Shown here one piece after another: positions 1 through 9,408 of a stretch of DNA of 64,000 bases. Position 1 is the stretch's first letter. The number at the start of each line of letters is the position of its first letter. The notes beneath the pieces are model-generated. The model saw only the letters and a program-made list of their open reading frames with translations, searched no databases and was not told where the DNA came from. Source of the stretch: Betaproteobacteria bacterium GR16-43 (GTDB lineage Bacteria > Pseudomonadota > Gammaproteobacteria > Burkholderiales > Usitatibacteraceae); the NCBI GenBank assembly GCA_001953215.1, contig CP019169.1:682001-746000 (forward strand). Direction: 5' to 3'. Made by a program: the position numbers and the translations under genes.

Positions 1-1447
1 CTTCCTCGACGAATCCCGCGCGCTTCAGCGCCTCCTCGGGAATCTCCACCGGCCGCTTGCAGGTGCAGAGCTTGCGCGCCAGGCGCTGGGCCGTGACCAG
101 GATCACGGAGGATGCGATGTTGAACGGCGCGATGCCCATGTTCATCAGGCGCGTGAGCGTCTGCGGCGCGTCGTTGGTGTGCAGGGTCGAGAGCACCATG
201 TGGCCGGTCTGCGCGGCCTTGATCGAGATCTCGCCGGTCTCGATGTCGCGGATCTCGCCCACCATGATGATGTCCGGATCCTGGCGCAGGAAGGCCTTCA
301 GCGCCGCGGGGAACGTCATCCCCGCCTTGTCGTTGATGTTGACCTGGTTCACGCCGGGCAAGTTGATCTCCGCCGGGTCCTCGGCCGTCGAGATGTTGAT
401 CCCGGGCTTGTTGAGGATGTTCAGGCACGTGTAGAGAGAAACCGTCTTGCCCGAGCCCGTCGGCCCCGTCACCAGCACCATCCCGTAGGGGCGCTGGATG
501 GCGTTCATCAGGTTCTCTTTCTGGTCCGGATCGTAGCCCAGGGCGTCGATCCCGAGCGTGGCGCTCGAGGGATCGAGGATCCGCATGCAAATCTTTTCGC
601 CGAAGAGCGTCGGCAGCGTCGAGACGCGGAAGTCGATGGCGCGCGTCTTGGACAGCACCAGCTTCATGCGCCCGTCCTGCGGGATGCGCTTCTCGGAGAT
701 GTCGAGCTTCGAGACCACCTTGATGCGCGAGGCGAGCTTCTCCTTGATCGCGAGCGGCGGCTGCGCCACGTCGTAGAGGATGCCGTCCTGCCGGTAGCGG
801 ATGCGGTAGAACTTCTCGTAGGGCTCGAAGTGGATGTCCGAAGCCCCGCCGTTGATCGCGTCGAGCAGCACCTTCTGCACGTACTTCACGACCGGCGCGT
901 CGTCGATGTCCTCGATCTGCTGGGCGGCCGCGGCCGACTCCATCTCGCCTTCCTCCGGCAGCTGGAGGTCGACGTCTTCCACCATCTTCTCGAGGGCCTT
1001 GCCGCCGCCCTCGGTGATGCGCTTGACGAAGTTGTTGAGCTTGTCGTCCTCGACGACCACCGGCTCCATGGTCATGCCGGTGGCGAACTTCACCTCCTGC
1101 ATCACCTGCTCGTTCGACGGGTCGCTCATCGCGACGAACAGGCGGTTGCCGCGCTTGCCCAGCGCGATCACGCGATGGTTGCCGACGATCTTGTTGTCGA
1201 TGAGGTTGACCGGGAGCTGGTCGGGATCGACGGCATTCAGGTCCAGCAGCGGATAGCCGAACGTATTGGCCGCGAACTGCGAGACTTCCTTCGCCGAGAG
1301 CTTCTTCGAACCGATCAACTGCTGGACGAACGTCATCCCGGCCTTGGCCGCCTCGGCCTGGATGGCGTTGGCATCAGCCTGGACCAGCTTGCCCTGCTGG
1401 ACGAGTGCACGTCCGAGGGCGTTGAAATGGGACGGGGCGGCGGCCAT
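1..1447 (-). CDS. pilB: Type IV pilus assembly ATPase PilB (GspE family), 3' end outside the window
   Basis: Cytoplasmic hexameric ATPase that powers pilus extension. About 482 residues are present; the family is usually near 570, so the C-terminus runs off the left edge. It starts at ATG 1447 with an AGGA ribosome site seven bases upstream. An N-terminal GspE/MshEN-type domain (LGRALVQQGKL near residue 11) is followed by the ATPase core with Walker A GPTGSGKT, Asp box DPDIIMVGEIRD and His box TGHMVLSTLHTND. The zinc-knuckle region begins LARKLCTCKRP. Closest to PilB rather than PilT because of the MshEN domain and length; a type II secretion GspE is the alternative. Confidence 0.93.
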   Translation of the reverse strand, partial: MAAAPSHFNALGRALVQQGKLVQADANAIQAEAAKAGMTFVQQLIGSKKLSAKEVSQFAANTFGYPLLDLNAVDPDQLPVNLIDNKIVGNHRVIALGKRGNRLFVAMSDPSNEQVMQEVKFATGMTMEPVVVEDDKLNNFVKRITEGGGKALEKMVEDVDLQLPEEGEMESAAAAQQIEDIDDAPVVKYVQKVLLDAINGGASDIHFEPYEKFYRIRYRQDGILYDVAQPPLAIKEKLASRIKVVSKLDISEKRIPQDGRMKLVLSKTRAIDFRVSTLPTLFGEKICMRILDPSSATLGIDALGYDPDQKENLMNAIQRPYGMVLVTGPTGSGKTVSLYTCLNILNKPGINISTAEDPAEINLPGVNQVNINDKAGMTFPAALKAFLRQDPDIIMVGEIRDIETGEISIKAAQTGHMVLSTLHTNDAPQTLTRLMNMGIAPFNIASSVILVTAQRLARKLCTCKRPVEIPEEALKRAGFVEE

Positions 1448-1510
1448 AAGAATCCTGTTAAATCAACGGCATGATGCGCCTTCTTGGAGCAGCCTGTAAA
1501 GAACGCCGGT

Positions 1511-2050
1511 TCAGCGCTCCGACAGGGCCTTTTCGACCGCCGCGACGAGCTTCGGATCGTCGGGGGTGACGCGCGAACCGAAGCTCGCGACCGGCTGGCC
1601 GTGGCGGTCGAGGACGTACTTGTGGAAGTTCCATTTCGGGGCCTCGCCGGTCTTCTCGGCCAGGCCCTTGTAGAGCGGATTCGCCTCGGGTCCGGTCACC
1701 ACCGTCTTCTCGTACATCGGGAAGCGCACCTTGTAGGTCCGCTCGCAGAAGTCCGCCACCTCGGCGTTGGTGCCAGGCTCCTGCTTGCCGAAATCGTTCG
1801 AGGGAAAGCCCAGCACGACCAGGCCCTTGCCCTGGTACTTCTGGTAGAGCTTCTCGAGGCCCTCGTACTGGGACGTGAACCCGCAATAGCTGGCCGTGTT
1901 CACCACGAGGACCACCTGGCCGTCGAAGCGGCAGAGGTTGTCGGGCTTGCCTTGCAGGGTGCTCACCTTCTGGTCCAGCAGGGCCGGGCAGGCGGCGGAG
2001 GCGAGAGCGGGAACGGCAGCGGCAGCGAAAAGGGCGAGGCGAAGGTTCAC
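1511..2050 (-). CDS. Glutathione peroxidase, exported
   Basis: Thiol peroxidase of the GPx/BtuE family, 179 residues. GTG 2050 is chosen as start because it is preceded by GAGG and begins a clean signal peptide (MNLRLALFAAAAVPALASA), so the enzyme probably acts in the periplasm. The catalytic set is present: Cys in NTASYCGF, Gln in FPSNDFGKQEPG, and Trp-Asn in KWNFHKYV. It uses Cys, not selenocysteine. A longer reading frame upstream lacks coding character. Electron donor (glutathione or thioredoxin) cannot be told from sequence. Confidence 0.9.
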   Translation of the reverse strand: MNLRLALFAAAAVPALASAACPALLDQKVSTLQGKPDNLCRFDGQVVLVVNTASYCGFTSQYEGLEKLYQKYQGKGLVVLGFPSNDFGKQEPGTNAEVADFCERTYKVRFPMYEKTVVTGPEANPLYKGLAEKTGEAPKWNFHKYVLDRHGQPVASFGSRVTPDDPKLVAAVEKALSER

Positions 2051-2148
2051 GGGATTCCTCGGGTCATTCCAGGGGGATCCCCATGATACGGACGTCCCGG
2101 GCCTTCCCGATGCGCCATACCGCACATGCGGCCTCCGCCGAACCCGGC

Positions 2149-2157
2149 TGCTATAAT
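2149..2157 (+). promoter_or_regulatory. Extended -10 promoter upstream of hemA
   Basis: TG at 2149-2150, one base, then a perfect TATAAT at 2152-2157, 62 bases before the hemA start. No good -35 hexamer is seen at the right distance, which fits an extended -10 promoter. Likely drives hemA-prfA-prmC. Confidence 0.55.
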
Positions 2158-2218
2158 TTCAAGTACTTATACGAGCCGCCGCGCCCGTCGCGGGCCCCGC
2201 GGCCGACGTTTCTCCCGA

Positions 2219-3484
2219 ATGCCCCTCCACGTCCTCGGCATCAACCACCAAAGCGCCTCGCTCGAGGTCCGCGAGAAGCTCGCCTTCCCGCCGGACCGGC
2301 AGTCGGACGCGCTGGTGGAGCTCGCCGGGCGCTCGGGCGTCGGTGAAGCCGTCCTCCTGTCCACCTGCAACCGCACCGAGGTCTACGTGCAGGCCGAGGA
2401 TGCGAACGTCGTGCGCGAGTGGCTCGAGGCCTGTGCGGTTCGCGCCGGCACGAGCGTCTCGGCCATCCTCTACGGCCACACCGAGGATGCGGCCGTGCGC
2501 CATGCGTTTCGCGTCGCGGCGGGGCTGGACTCGATGGTGCTGGGCGAGCCCCAGATCCTGGGCCAGGTGAAGCAGTCGGTTCGCACCGCCGAGAACAGCG
2601 GCACGCTGGGGCCCACGCTGCAGCGCCTCTTCCAGCAGACCTTCGCGGTGGCCAAGCAGGTGCGCTCCGAGACCGCGCTCGGCGCCCAGTCGATCTCGAT
2701 GGCGGCCGCGTCGCTCAAGCTCGCGCAGAACCTCTTCGGCGACCTCTCGCGCACCAACGTGCTGCTGATCGGGGTCGGCGAGATGGTCGAGCTCGCGGCC
2801 ACCTACTTCGCGGGGCAGCAGCCGAAGACCGTGGTCGTGGCCAACCGCACGCTCGAGCGCGGGGAGGCGTTCGCGCAGCGCTTCGCGGCGAAGGCGATCC
2901 CGCTCTCCGAAGTGCCCGAGCGCCTCGCCGGTTTCGACATCGTTGTGACCGGCACCGCTTCGTCGTTGCCGATCCTGGGCAAGGCCCACTTCGAACGCGC
3001 CCTCGCCGCGCGGAAGAGGAAGCCGATGTTCGCGGTCGACTTCGCCGTGCCGCGCGACGTGGAACCCGAGGCCGCGACGCTGGAAGACCTCTTCCTCTAC
3101 ACCATCGACGATCTCGGCGAGATCGTGAAGGAAGGCCTCGAGCAGCGCCGCGCCGCCGTCGACGAGGCCGAGGCCATCGTCGGCGCGCAGGTCACGCGCT
3201 TCCGCGACTGGCTGGGAACGCGCGCCGCGGTGCCCGCGATCGTGCAGCTGCGGAACAAGGCCGAACAGTACCGCCAGGCCGAGCTCGCGAAGGCGCGCAC
3301 GCGCCTCGCGCGGGGCGACGATCCCGCCAGCGTCCTCGAAGCGATGTCGGTCGGGCTCGCCAACAAATTCCTCCACCATCCGACGCAGGCGCTGTCCCAC
3401 GCGGACGAGCGCGAGCGCGCGATGCTGCTGCGCGCCCTCGAATCGCTCTTCCCCGACCGCGACGACAACGGCGGCTCCCGATGA
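2219..3484 (+). CDS. hemA: Glutamyl-tRNA reductase
   Basis: First committed step of tetrapyrrole synthesis by the C5 route: NADPH-dependent reduction of glutamyl-tRNA to glutamate-1-semialdehyde. 421 residues, normal for the family. The start [13 protein letters not shown] is the canonical N-terminus. Catalytic Cys lies in [11 protein letters not shown] (near residue 50), the family signature [15 protein letters not shown] follows, and the NADPH site is [12 protein letters not shown]. The C-terminal dimerisation helix is complete. Its stop overlaps the prfA start (ATGA), so the two are translationally coupled. Confidence 0.98.
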   Translation: MPLHVLGINHQSASLEVREKLAFPPDRQSDALVELAGRSGVGEAVLLSTCNRTEVYVQAEDANVVREWLEACAVRAGTSVSAILYGHTEDAAVRHAFRVAAGLDSMVLGEPQILGQVKQSVRTAENSGTLGPTLQRLFQQTFAVAKQVRSETALGAQSISMAAASLKLAQNLFGDLSRTNVLLIGVGEMVELAATYFAGQQPKTVVVANRTLERGEAFAQRFAAKAIPLSEVPERLAGFDIVVTGTASSLPILGKAHFERALAARKRKPMFAVDFAVPRDVEPEAATLEDLFLYTIDDLGEIVKEGLEQRRAAVDEAEAIVGAQVTRFRDWLGTRAAVPAIVQLRNKAEQYRQAELAKARTRLARGDDPASVLEAMSVGLANKFLHHPTQALSHADERERAMLLRALESLFPDRDDNGGSR

Positions 3485-4563
3485 AATCCACGATCGCGGC
3501 CAAGCTCGCCAACCTCGATGCGCGCCTGAAGGAAATCGACGCGCGCCTGATGGACCCGGACATCACCGGCGACCTCGACAACTACCGCAAGCTCTCGCAG
3601 GAGCGCGCCGAGATCCAGCCCGTGGTCGAGCTCTTCAACGACTATCGCAAGGTCGAGGGCGACGTCGCCACCGCCGAGGAAATGGCGCGCGACGCCTCGA
3701 TGCGCGAGTTCGCCGAAGCCGAGGTGAAGACCGGGCGGGCCCGCCTGGTGGAGCTCGAGGCCGACCTGCAGAAGATGCTCCTGCCGCGCGACCCCAACGA
3801 CGACAAGAACCTCTTCCTCGAAGTGCGCGCGGGCACCGGCGGCGACGAGAGCGCGCTCTTCGCGGGAGACCTCTTTCGCATGTATTCGCGCTTCGCCGAG
3901 CGCAACCGCTGGCAGGTCGAGATCATGAGCCAGAGCGACGGCGAAGCCGGCGGATTCAAGGAAATCATCGCGCGCATCGTCGGGCGCGGCGCGTACTCGA
4001 AGCTCAAGTTCGAATCCGGCGGGCACCGCGTGCAGCGCGTTCCCGCCACCGAGACGCAGGGCCGCATCCACACCTCGGCCGCCACGGTCGCCGTGATGCC
4101 CGAGGCCGACGACACGAGCGACATCGTGATCAACCCCGCGGACGTGCGCGTCGACACCTACCGGGCGAGCGGCGCCGGCGGCCAGCACGTGAACAAGACG
4201 GATTCGGCCGTGCGACTCACCCACGCCCCCACGGGCATCGTGGTCGAGTGCCAGGACGGGCGCAGCCAGCACAAGAACAAGGAGCAGGCCTGGCGCATCC
4301 TTGCCGCGCGCATCAAGGACAAGCAGCAGCGCGAGCAGGCGGCGAAGGAAGCCTCGGAGAGGAAGAGCCTCATCGGCAGCGGCGACCGCTCCGACCGCAT
4401 CCGCACCTACAACTTCCCGCAGGGGCGCGTGACCGACCACCGCATCAACCTCACGCTGCACCAGATCGAGAAGATCATGGACGGCGACATGGACGACCTG
4501 CTGAACGCGCTCGCCGCCGAGCACCAGGCCGACCAGCTCGCGGGCCTGTCCGACGCGGCTTGA
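3481..4563 (+). CDS. prfA: Peptide chain release factor 1
   Basis: Class I release factor that reads UAA and UAG and triggers peptidyl-tRNA hydrolysis on the ribosome. 360 residues, as usual. The catalytic GGQ lies in [15 protein letters not shown] and the codon-recognition PxT in [12 protein letters not shown], which marks RF1 rather than RF2. It starts inside the hemA stop and its own TGA overlaps the prmC ATG, giving a tight three-gene operon. Confidence 0.98.
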   Translation: MKSTIAAKLANLDARLKEIDARLMDPDITGDLDNYRKLSQERAEIQPVVELFNDYRKVEGDVATAEEMARDASMREFAEAEVKTGRARLVELEADLQKMLLPRDPNDDKNLFLEVRAGTGGDESALFAGDLFRMYSRFAERNRWQVEIMSQSDGEAGGFKEIIARIVGRGAYSKLKFESGGHRVQRVPATETQGRIHTSAATVAVMPEADDTSDIVINPADVRVDTYRASGAGGQHVNKTDSAVRLTHAPTGIVVECQDGRSQHKNKEQAWRILAARIKDKQQREQAAKEASERKSLIGSGDRSDRIRTYNFPQGRVTDHRINLTLHQIEKIMDGDMDDLLNALAAEHQADQLAGLSDAA

Positions 4564-5384
4564 TGCGCACGATCCACGTCTCGCTCCAGGAAGCGGAGGA
4601 CTCGATCGGCAAGGTCGACGCCCGCGTGCTCGTGTGCGACGTCCTCGGCGTGGACCGCGCGTTCCTTGCGACGCATCCCTTCCACATCCTCACCGAGACG
4701 CAGGACGCGCGCATCGACATGCTGGTGGCGCAGCGCCTGCTCGGCCAGCCCGTGGCCTACCTCGTCGGCAAGCGCGAGTTCTACGGCCGCGATTTCGAAG
4801 TCGACGGCAACGTCCTCATCCCCCGGCCGGATACGGAGACGCTCGTGGAAGCGGCGTTGAAGCGCATGCCCGCAACGGCTTGCAGCGTGCTCGACCTGGG
4901 CACGGGTAGCGGCGCCATCGCGATCACGCTGGCGTGCGAGCGCGCGGAGGCGCGCGCCACGGCCGTGGACAAGAGCGCCGGTGCGCTCGCGGTCGCCCGG
5001 GCCAACGCCGAGCGCCTGGCGCCGGGCCGCGTCGAATTCCTCGAAGGCAGCTGGTTCGCGCCGGTCGCCGGGAGGCGATTCGACCTCGTGGTCGCGAACC
5101 CGCCCTACGTCGCCGCGAAGGATCCGCACCTCGGCCAGGGCGACCTGCGCTTCGAGCCGCCGGGCGCACTCACCGACGGCAGCGCCGACGGGCTGGATTC
5201 GATCCGCGCGATCGTCGCGGGCGCTCGCGAGCACTTGAATCCCGGCGGATGGCTCCTGCTTGAACATGGCTACGACCAGTCGGAGACGGCGCGAGCGCTC
5301 TTCGAGGCGGCGGGCCTGCGTGAATTCGCCTCGATTCCGGACCTCGCCGGCATCCAGCGCGTCGCCGCGGGCAGGGCGGCCTGA
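4563..5384 (+). CDS. prmC: Release factor glutamine methyltransferase
   Basis: SAM-dependent enzyme that N5-methylates the glutamine of the GGQ motif in RF1/RF2. 273 residues. The SAM motif VLDLGTGSGAIAITL and the catalytic NPPY (VVANPPYV) are present, after an N-terminal helical domain. Its ATG overlaps the prfA TGA, so modifier and substrate are made together, the standard arrangement. Confidence 0.97.
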   Translation: MRTIHVSLQEAEDSIGKVDARVLVCDVLGVDRAFLATHPFHILTETQDARIDMLVAQRLLGQPVAYLVGKREFYGRDFEVDGNVLIPRPDTETLVEAALKRMPATACSVLDLGTGSGAIAITLACERAEARATAVDKSAGALAVARANAERLAPGRVEFLEGSWFAPVAGRRFDLVVANPPYVAAKDPHLGQGDLRFEPPGALTDGSADGLDSIRAIVAGAREHLNPGGWLLLEHGYDQSETARALFEAAGLREFASIPDLAGIQRVAAGRAA

Positions 5385-5419
5385 CGCGGTAAAATGGCGG
5401 CAACCCAGGAGAAAAGACC

Positions 5420-5734
5420 ATGAGCGTCCAGGACACCATCAAATCCCAGGTCACCTCGCACCCCGTGGTGCTCTACATGAAGGGCTCGCCGCAGTTTCCG
5501 CAATGCGGCTTCTCGGCCAACGCCGTGCAGATCCTCAAGGCCTCCGGCGCGCAGGAGGTCTTCACGGTCGACGTGCTGCAGGACCCGGACATCCGCCAGG
5601 GCATCAAGGAATTCGCCAACTGGCCGACCATCCCGCAGCTCTACGTGAACGGGGAATTCGTCGGCGGCTCGGACATCATGAAGGAGATGTACCAGAGCGG
5701 CGAGCTGCAGAAGCTCCTCTCCGCCCCGAAGTAG
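5420..5734 (+). CDS. grxD: Monothiol glutaredoxin, Grx4 type
   Basis: 104-residue CGFS-type glutaredoxin involved in carrying and delivering iron-sulfur clusters. The active site reads QCGFSANA near residue 31; the glutathione-binding TVDVLQDPDIRQGIKEF and WPTIPQLYVNGEFVGGSDI segments are intact. A strong AGGAG precedes the ATG. It sits 35 bases after prmC; a TAAAAT at 5390-5395 could be a separate -10 box. Confidence 0.96.
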   Translation: MSVQDTIKSQVTSHPVVLYMKGSPQFPQCGFSANAVQILKASGAQEVFTVDVLQDPDIRQGIKEFANWPTIPQLYVNGEFVGGSDIMKEMYQSGELQKLLSAPK

Positions 5735-5736
5735 CG

Positions 5737-6084
5737 ATGCGCCACGCGCGCGGCCCCACCAAGCTGCGCGTGATGTACGGGTCGGAGATCGCCATCGGCC
5801 CGGGCAAGGCCGAGCTGCTCCACGCCATCGCGGCCACCGGCTCCATCTCCGCTTCCGCCAAGCAGCTCGGCATGTCCTACCGCCGGGCGTGGCTGCTCGT
5901 CGACACCATGAACCGCTGCTTCCGCGAGCCCGTCGTCGCTTCCGCGACCGGTGGCTCGGGCGGCGGCGGCGCGATCGTCACCGACTTCGGCAAGAGGGTG
6001 CTCGAGCGATTCGCCGCGATGGGGCGCGCCGTCGATCGCGCGCTGGATCCCGAGCTGGAGCGTTTCTCCGACCTGCTGAAGTAG
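5737..6084 (+). CDS. modE: ModE-type molybdate regulator, DNA-binding domain only
   Basis: 115 residues with one LysR-like winged HTH (SISASAKQLGMSYRRAWLLV, residues 35-54), the N-terminal domain of ModE. The two C-terminal molybdate-binding Mop domains of full ModE (about 260 residues) are absent, so metal sensing must be partnered or different. A glycine-rich loop ATGGSGGGG is typical of the short family. It starts three bases after grxD and is followed by a Mo-box and modABC, which it probably represses. Confidence 0.85.
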   Translation: MRHARGPTKLRVMYGSEIAIGPGKAELLHAIAATGSISASAKQLGMSYRRAWLLVDTMNRCFREPVVASATGGSGGGGAIVTDFGKRVLERFAAMGRAVDRALDPELERFSDLLK

Positions 6085-6087
6085 GCC

Positions 6088-6111
6088 CGTTATATCTCGC
6101 GGTATATTACG
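6088..6111 (+). promoter_or_regulatory. Mo-box-like ModE operator
   Basis: CGTTATAT (6088-6095), eight bases, then ATATTACG (6104-6111): a dyad matching in 7 of 8 arm positions and resembling the known ModE site built on TATAT half-sites. It lies in the 30-bp gap between modE and modA and ends three bases before the modA ATG, so there is little room for an ordinary leader. Confidence 0.75.
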
Positions 6112-6114
6112 GGG

Positions 6115-6870
6115 ATGCAGGCCGCCCGCCTCCTCCTCGCCCTCGCCCTTTGCGTCCTCCCCGCCGCCGCCCGGGCCGAGGACTTCACCGTCTTCGCCGC
6201 GGCGAGCTTGAAGGAAGCACTCGACGCACAGGCGAAGGCCTTCGAAGCCGCGAAGGGCCACAAGGCCGCCATCTCCTATGCGGGCAGCAACGCGCTCGCG
6301 AAGCAGATCGAAGCGGGTGCGCCGGCCGCGCTCTTCATCTCCGCGGACGTGGACTGGGTCGACTACGTCGAACGGAAGCAGCTCATCGTGCCGGGCTCGC
6401 GCGTGAACCTGCTGCGCAACGACCTGGTCCTCATCGCGCCGGCCGCGTCGGCGACCGCGCTCAGGATCGCGCCGGGCTTCGCGCTTGCGGCCGAGCTGGG
6501 CGCCAACCGCCTCGCGATGGCCAATCCCGAGGCGGTGCCCGCGGGCAAGTACGGCAAGGCGTCGCTCACGGCGCTCGGCGTGTGGGATGCGGTGGCTCCC
6601 AAGGTCGCTTCGGCCGAGAACGTGCGCGCGGCGCTGGCCCTCGTCTCGCGTGGAGAGGCGCCCTTCGGCATCGTCTATCGCACCGACGCGATGGCCGACA
6701 AGGGCGTGCGCATCGTGGACACCTTCCCGGCGAACACGCACCCGGCGATCGTCTATCCTCTCGTGATGTTGAAGAACGCGAAAGCGGATCCGGCGCGCGA
6801 GTTCGCCACGTGGCTTGCCGCCCCCGAGGCGCGGGCGACGTGGGAGCGCTACGGTTTCCGCCGCGACTAG
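6115..6870 (+). CDS. modA: Molybdate ABC transporter, periplasmic binding protein
   Basis: Captures molybdate or tungstate for ModBC. 251 residues with a signal peptide cleaved after AAARA (residue 22). The ligand-site segments FAAASLKEALDA, SYAGSNALAKQIE and GIVYRTDA are typical of ModA. The start has only GGGG directly before ATG and sits against the ModE operator; no other in-frame start keeps the signal peptide. First gene of modABC. Confidence 0.95.
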   Translation: MQAARLLLALALCVLPAAARAEDFTVFAAASLKEALDAQAKAFEAAKGHKAAISYAGSNALAKQIEAGAPAALFISADVDWVDYVERKQLIVPGSRVNLLRNDLVLIAPAASATALRIAPGFALAAELGANRLAMANPEAVPAGKYGKASLTALGVWDAVAPKVASAENVRAALALVSRGEAPFGIVYRTDAMADKGVRIVDTFPANTHPAIVYPLVMLKNAKADPAREFATWLAAPEARATWERYGFRRD

Positions 6871-6873
6871 CCA

Positions 6874-7560
6874 TTGCTGAGCGCCGACGAGTGGCGCGTC
6901 GTCACGCTGAGCCTCCAGGTCGCGTTCTGGGGGGTCGCGGGTAGCCTGCCGCTCGGCATCGCGGTCGCGTACGTCCTCGCGCGCTTCGACTTTCCCGGCA
7001 AGACGCTCTTCGACGCGTTCGTCCATTTGCCGCTGGTGCTGCCGCCGGTGGTCGTGGGCTTCGCGCTCCTCGTGCTCTTCGGACGCAACGGCCCGATCGG
7101 CAGCCTCCTCGCTCCTTTGGGCATCGTGTTTGCGTTCAAGTGGACCGGCGCCGCGCTCGCCGCGGCGATCATGGGTTTCCCGCTGCTCGTGCGTGCGTTG
7201 CGGCTCGCGTTCGAATCGATCGACCCGCGCCTGGAACGCGCCGCGCGCACGCTGGGCGCGGGGCCGTGGCGTGTCTTCTTCACGATCACGCTACCGCTCG
7301 CCATCCCGGGCCTCGCGACCGGGGCGCTGCTCTGCTTCGCGCGCTGCCTCGGCGAATTCGGCGCCACGATCACGTTCGTGTCCAACATTCCCGGCGAGAC
7401 ACAGACGCTGCCGCTCGCGATCTACACCTACACGCAGGTGCCCGGCGCCGACGCGCAAGCCCTGAAGCTCTCGATCCTCTCCGTGATCCTGTCGCTCGTC
7501 GCACTCGCGGCCAGCGAGTGGCTCGTCCGCCGCAGCCGGGGAAAATCCGCCCATGGTTGA
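6874..7560 (+). CDS. modB: Molybdate ABC transporter permease
   Basis: 228-residue inner-membrane permease with about five to six membrane spans. The EAA loop that docks on ModC reads ARTLGAGPWRVFFTITLP. TTG at 6874, three bases after the modA stop, is the only sensible start and implies translational coupling. Its end overlaps modC by 8 bases. Confidence 0.95.
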   Translation: MLSADEWRVVTLSLQVAFWGVAGSLPLGIAVAYVLARFDFPGKTLFDAFVHLPLVLPPVVVGFALLVLFGRNGPIGSLLAPLGIVFAFKWTGAALAAAIMGFPLLVRALRLAFESIDPRLERAARTLGAGPWRVFFTITLPLAIPGLATGALLCFARCLGEFGATITFVSNIPGETQTLPLAIYTYTQVPGADAQALKLSILSVILSLVALAASEWLVRRSRGKSAHG

Positions 7561-8641
7561 AGTCGACGTCGCCATCGATCGCGAGGATTTCCACCTCGAG
7601 GCGCGCTTCGCGGCCGACGCGCCCATCGTCGCGCTCTTCGGACGCTCCGGTTCGGGCAAGACCACGCTCGTGAACGCGATCGCGGGGCTCGTGCGCCCAA
7701 GGCGCGGGCGCATCGCCGTCGCGGGTCGCGTCTTGTTCGATGCGTCCCGGCAGATCGACCTCGCGCCGGAGAAGCGCCGCGTGGGCTACGTTTTCCAGGA
7801 AGGCCTGCTCTTCCCGCATCTCTCGGTGCGCGCGAACCTCGACTACGGCGAACGCCTGCTGCCCGCGGGCGAGCGCTTCGTCGACCGCCCGCGCGTGATC
7901 GCCCTCCTCGGCCTCGACGCGTTGCTGGCCCGCAAGCCCAACACCCTTTCCGGCGGCGAAAAGCAACGCGTGGCGATCGGCCGGGCGCTGCTCGCCAGTC
8001 CGCACGTGCTGTTGATGGACGAGCCGCTCGCTTCCCTCGACGCGCCGCGCAAGGCCGAGATCCTCGCGTACGTCGAGTTGCTGCGCGACGAACTGAAGCT
8101 GCCCATCGTCTACGTGAGCCACGCGCTGGAGGAAGTCACGCGCCTCGCCGACCACCTCGTGGTGATGTCCGAGGGCCACGTGGTGGCCGCGGGCCCCGCC
8201 GTCGACGTGTTGGGCCGCAAGGACCTCGCACCGCACCTCGGCCGCTTCGAGGCGGGATCGGTCATCGAGGCGCGGGTGGCCACCCACGACGAGGCCTACG
8301 GACTCACGACGCTCGCCTTCGACGGCGGCCAGCTCATCGTGCCCAACGTCGACGCGCTTCCGGGTGAACCGGTACGCGCCCGCATCCGCGCCCGCGATGT
8401 GTCGATCGCGCTCGAGCGCCCCGCCGGCGTGAGCGTCCAGAACATCCTGCCCGCGACGGTCGATGCGATCGGCGACGAATTCGGCGCGATCGTCGACGTG
8501 CAGCTCCACATCGGCTCCACGGTCCTCACCGCGCGCGTCACGCGCAAGGCCGTCGCGGAACTGCGCCTTGCCCGCGGCCGCCCGGTCTTCGCAATGGTGA
8601 AGGCCGTCTCCATCGACCGGCGCAGCGTCGGATTCGCCTGA
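7553..8641 (+). CDS. modC: Molybdate ABC transporter ATP-binding protein
   Basis: 362 residues. ATPase domain with Walker A GRSGSGKTT, signature LSGGEKQRVAIGRALL, Walker B LLMDEPLASLD and switch His in YVSHALEEV. A C-terminal Mop/TOBE domain (about residues 285-355) is the usual ModC regulatory oxyanion-binding part. It drives ModB for molybdate import. Confidence 0.96.
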   Translation: MVEVDVAIDREDFHLEARFAADAPIVALFGRSGSGKTTLVNAIAGLVRPRRGRIAVAGRVLFDASRQIDLAPEKRRVGYVFQEGLLFPHLSVRANLDYGERLLPAGERFVDRPRVIALLGLDALLARKPNTLSGGEKQRVAIGRALLASPHVLLMDEPLASLDAPRKAEILAYVELLRDELKLPIVYVSHALEEVTRLADHLVVMSEGHVVAAGPAVDVLGRKDLAPHLGRFEAGSVIEARVATHDEAYGLTTLAFDGGQLIVPNVDALPGEPVRARIRARDVSIALERPAGVSVQNILPATVDAIGDEFGAIVDVQLHIGSTVLTARVTRKAVAELRLARGRPVFAMVKAVSIDRRSVGFA

Positions 8642-8703
8642 AACCGACCTAGGCACTCGACTTCATATCTGTCCGGGCGAGGTCTTGGGCAAGAATCGGG
8701 GCC

Positions 8704-9408
8704 ATGAACGACATCGGCGCGAGCCTCGCCCTCGCGCTTCGCCTCATCACCGGCGGTGATCCCTCGTTGTGGCACGTGGTGCTCCTCTCGCTCGAGGTGA
8801 GCCTCGCGGCCGCCGCGCTGGCCTGCCTGCTCGGCCTGCCGCTGGGCGCCCTCGTCGCCGTCGAGCGCTTCCCGGGGCGCCGCGCCGCGATCGTGACGCT
8901 GAACGCGCTGCTTGCCCTGCCTTCCGTCGTCGTGGGCCTCGTCGTCTACCTCCTGCTTTCACGGGCCGGGCCGCTGGGTTCGCTGGGCATCCTCTTCACG
9001 CCCACCGCGATCGTCATTGCGCAGGCCATCCTCGTGATGCCGATCGTCGCCGCCCTCGCGCGCCAGTTCGTCGAGGACGGCTGGCGCGACTACGAAGAGC
9101 AGTTGCGATCGTTCGGCGTCACCCCGTTGCGCGCGATCCCGACGCTCCTGTGGGACCTGCGCTACGCGCTCTTCACCGTCGTGCTCGCGGGCTTCGGCCG
9201 CGCGGCGAGCGAAGTGGGCGCCGTGATGATCGTGGGCGGCAACATCGACGGCGTTACACGCGTGATGACCACCGCGATCGCCCTCGAGACGAGCAAGGGC
9301 GATCTCCCGCTCGCGCTGGGACTGGGCATCGTGCTGCTCGCCATCGTGCTCGCGCTGAACGCCGTTGCGTATGCCATCCGCGAGTGGAGCGCGAAGCACC
9401 ATGGGTGA
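8704..9408 (+). CDS. tupB: Tungstate ABC transporter permease
   Basis: 234-residue permease with five to six membrane spans; EAA loop LRSFGVTPLRAIPTLLWDL. Its sequence and the partner tupA assign it to the tungstate-specific Tup family rather than ModB. It begins 62 bases after modC; the gap may hold a promoter but none is convincing. Overlaps tupC by 8 bases. Confidence 0.9.
   Translation: MNDIGASLALALRLITGGDPSLWHVVLLSLEVSLAAAALACLLGLPLGALVAVERFPGRRAAIVTLNALLALPSVVVGLVVYLLLSRAGPLGSLGILFTPTAIVIAQAILVMPIVAALARQFVEDGWRDYEEQLRSFGVTPLRAIPTLLWDLRYALFTVVLAGFGRAASEVGAVMIVGGNIDGVTRVMTTAIALETSKGDLPLALGLGIVLLAIVLALNAVAYAIREWSAKHHG

Noticed and set aside
179-1474. Long plus-strand open frame of 431 codons
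   Set aside because: It is antisense to pilB, whose minus-strand product has all expected ATPase motifs; the plus frame is Arg/Leu/Asp-biased without family features.
2419-3484. Extended frame upstream of prfA reading through hemA
   Set aside because: Arg/Ala-rich shadow of hemA in another frame; prfA starts at 3481.
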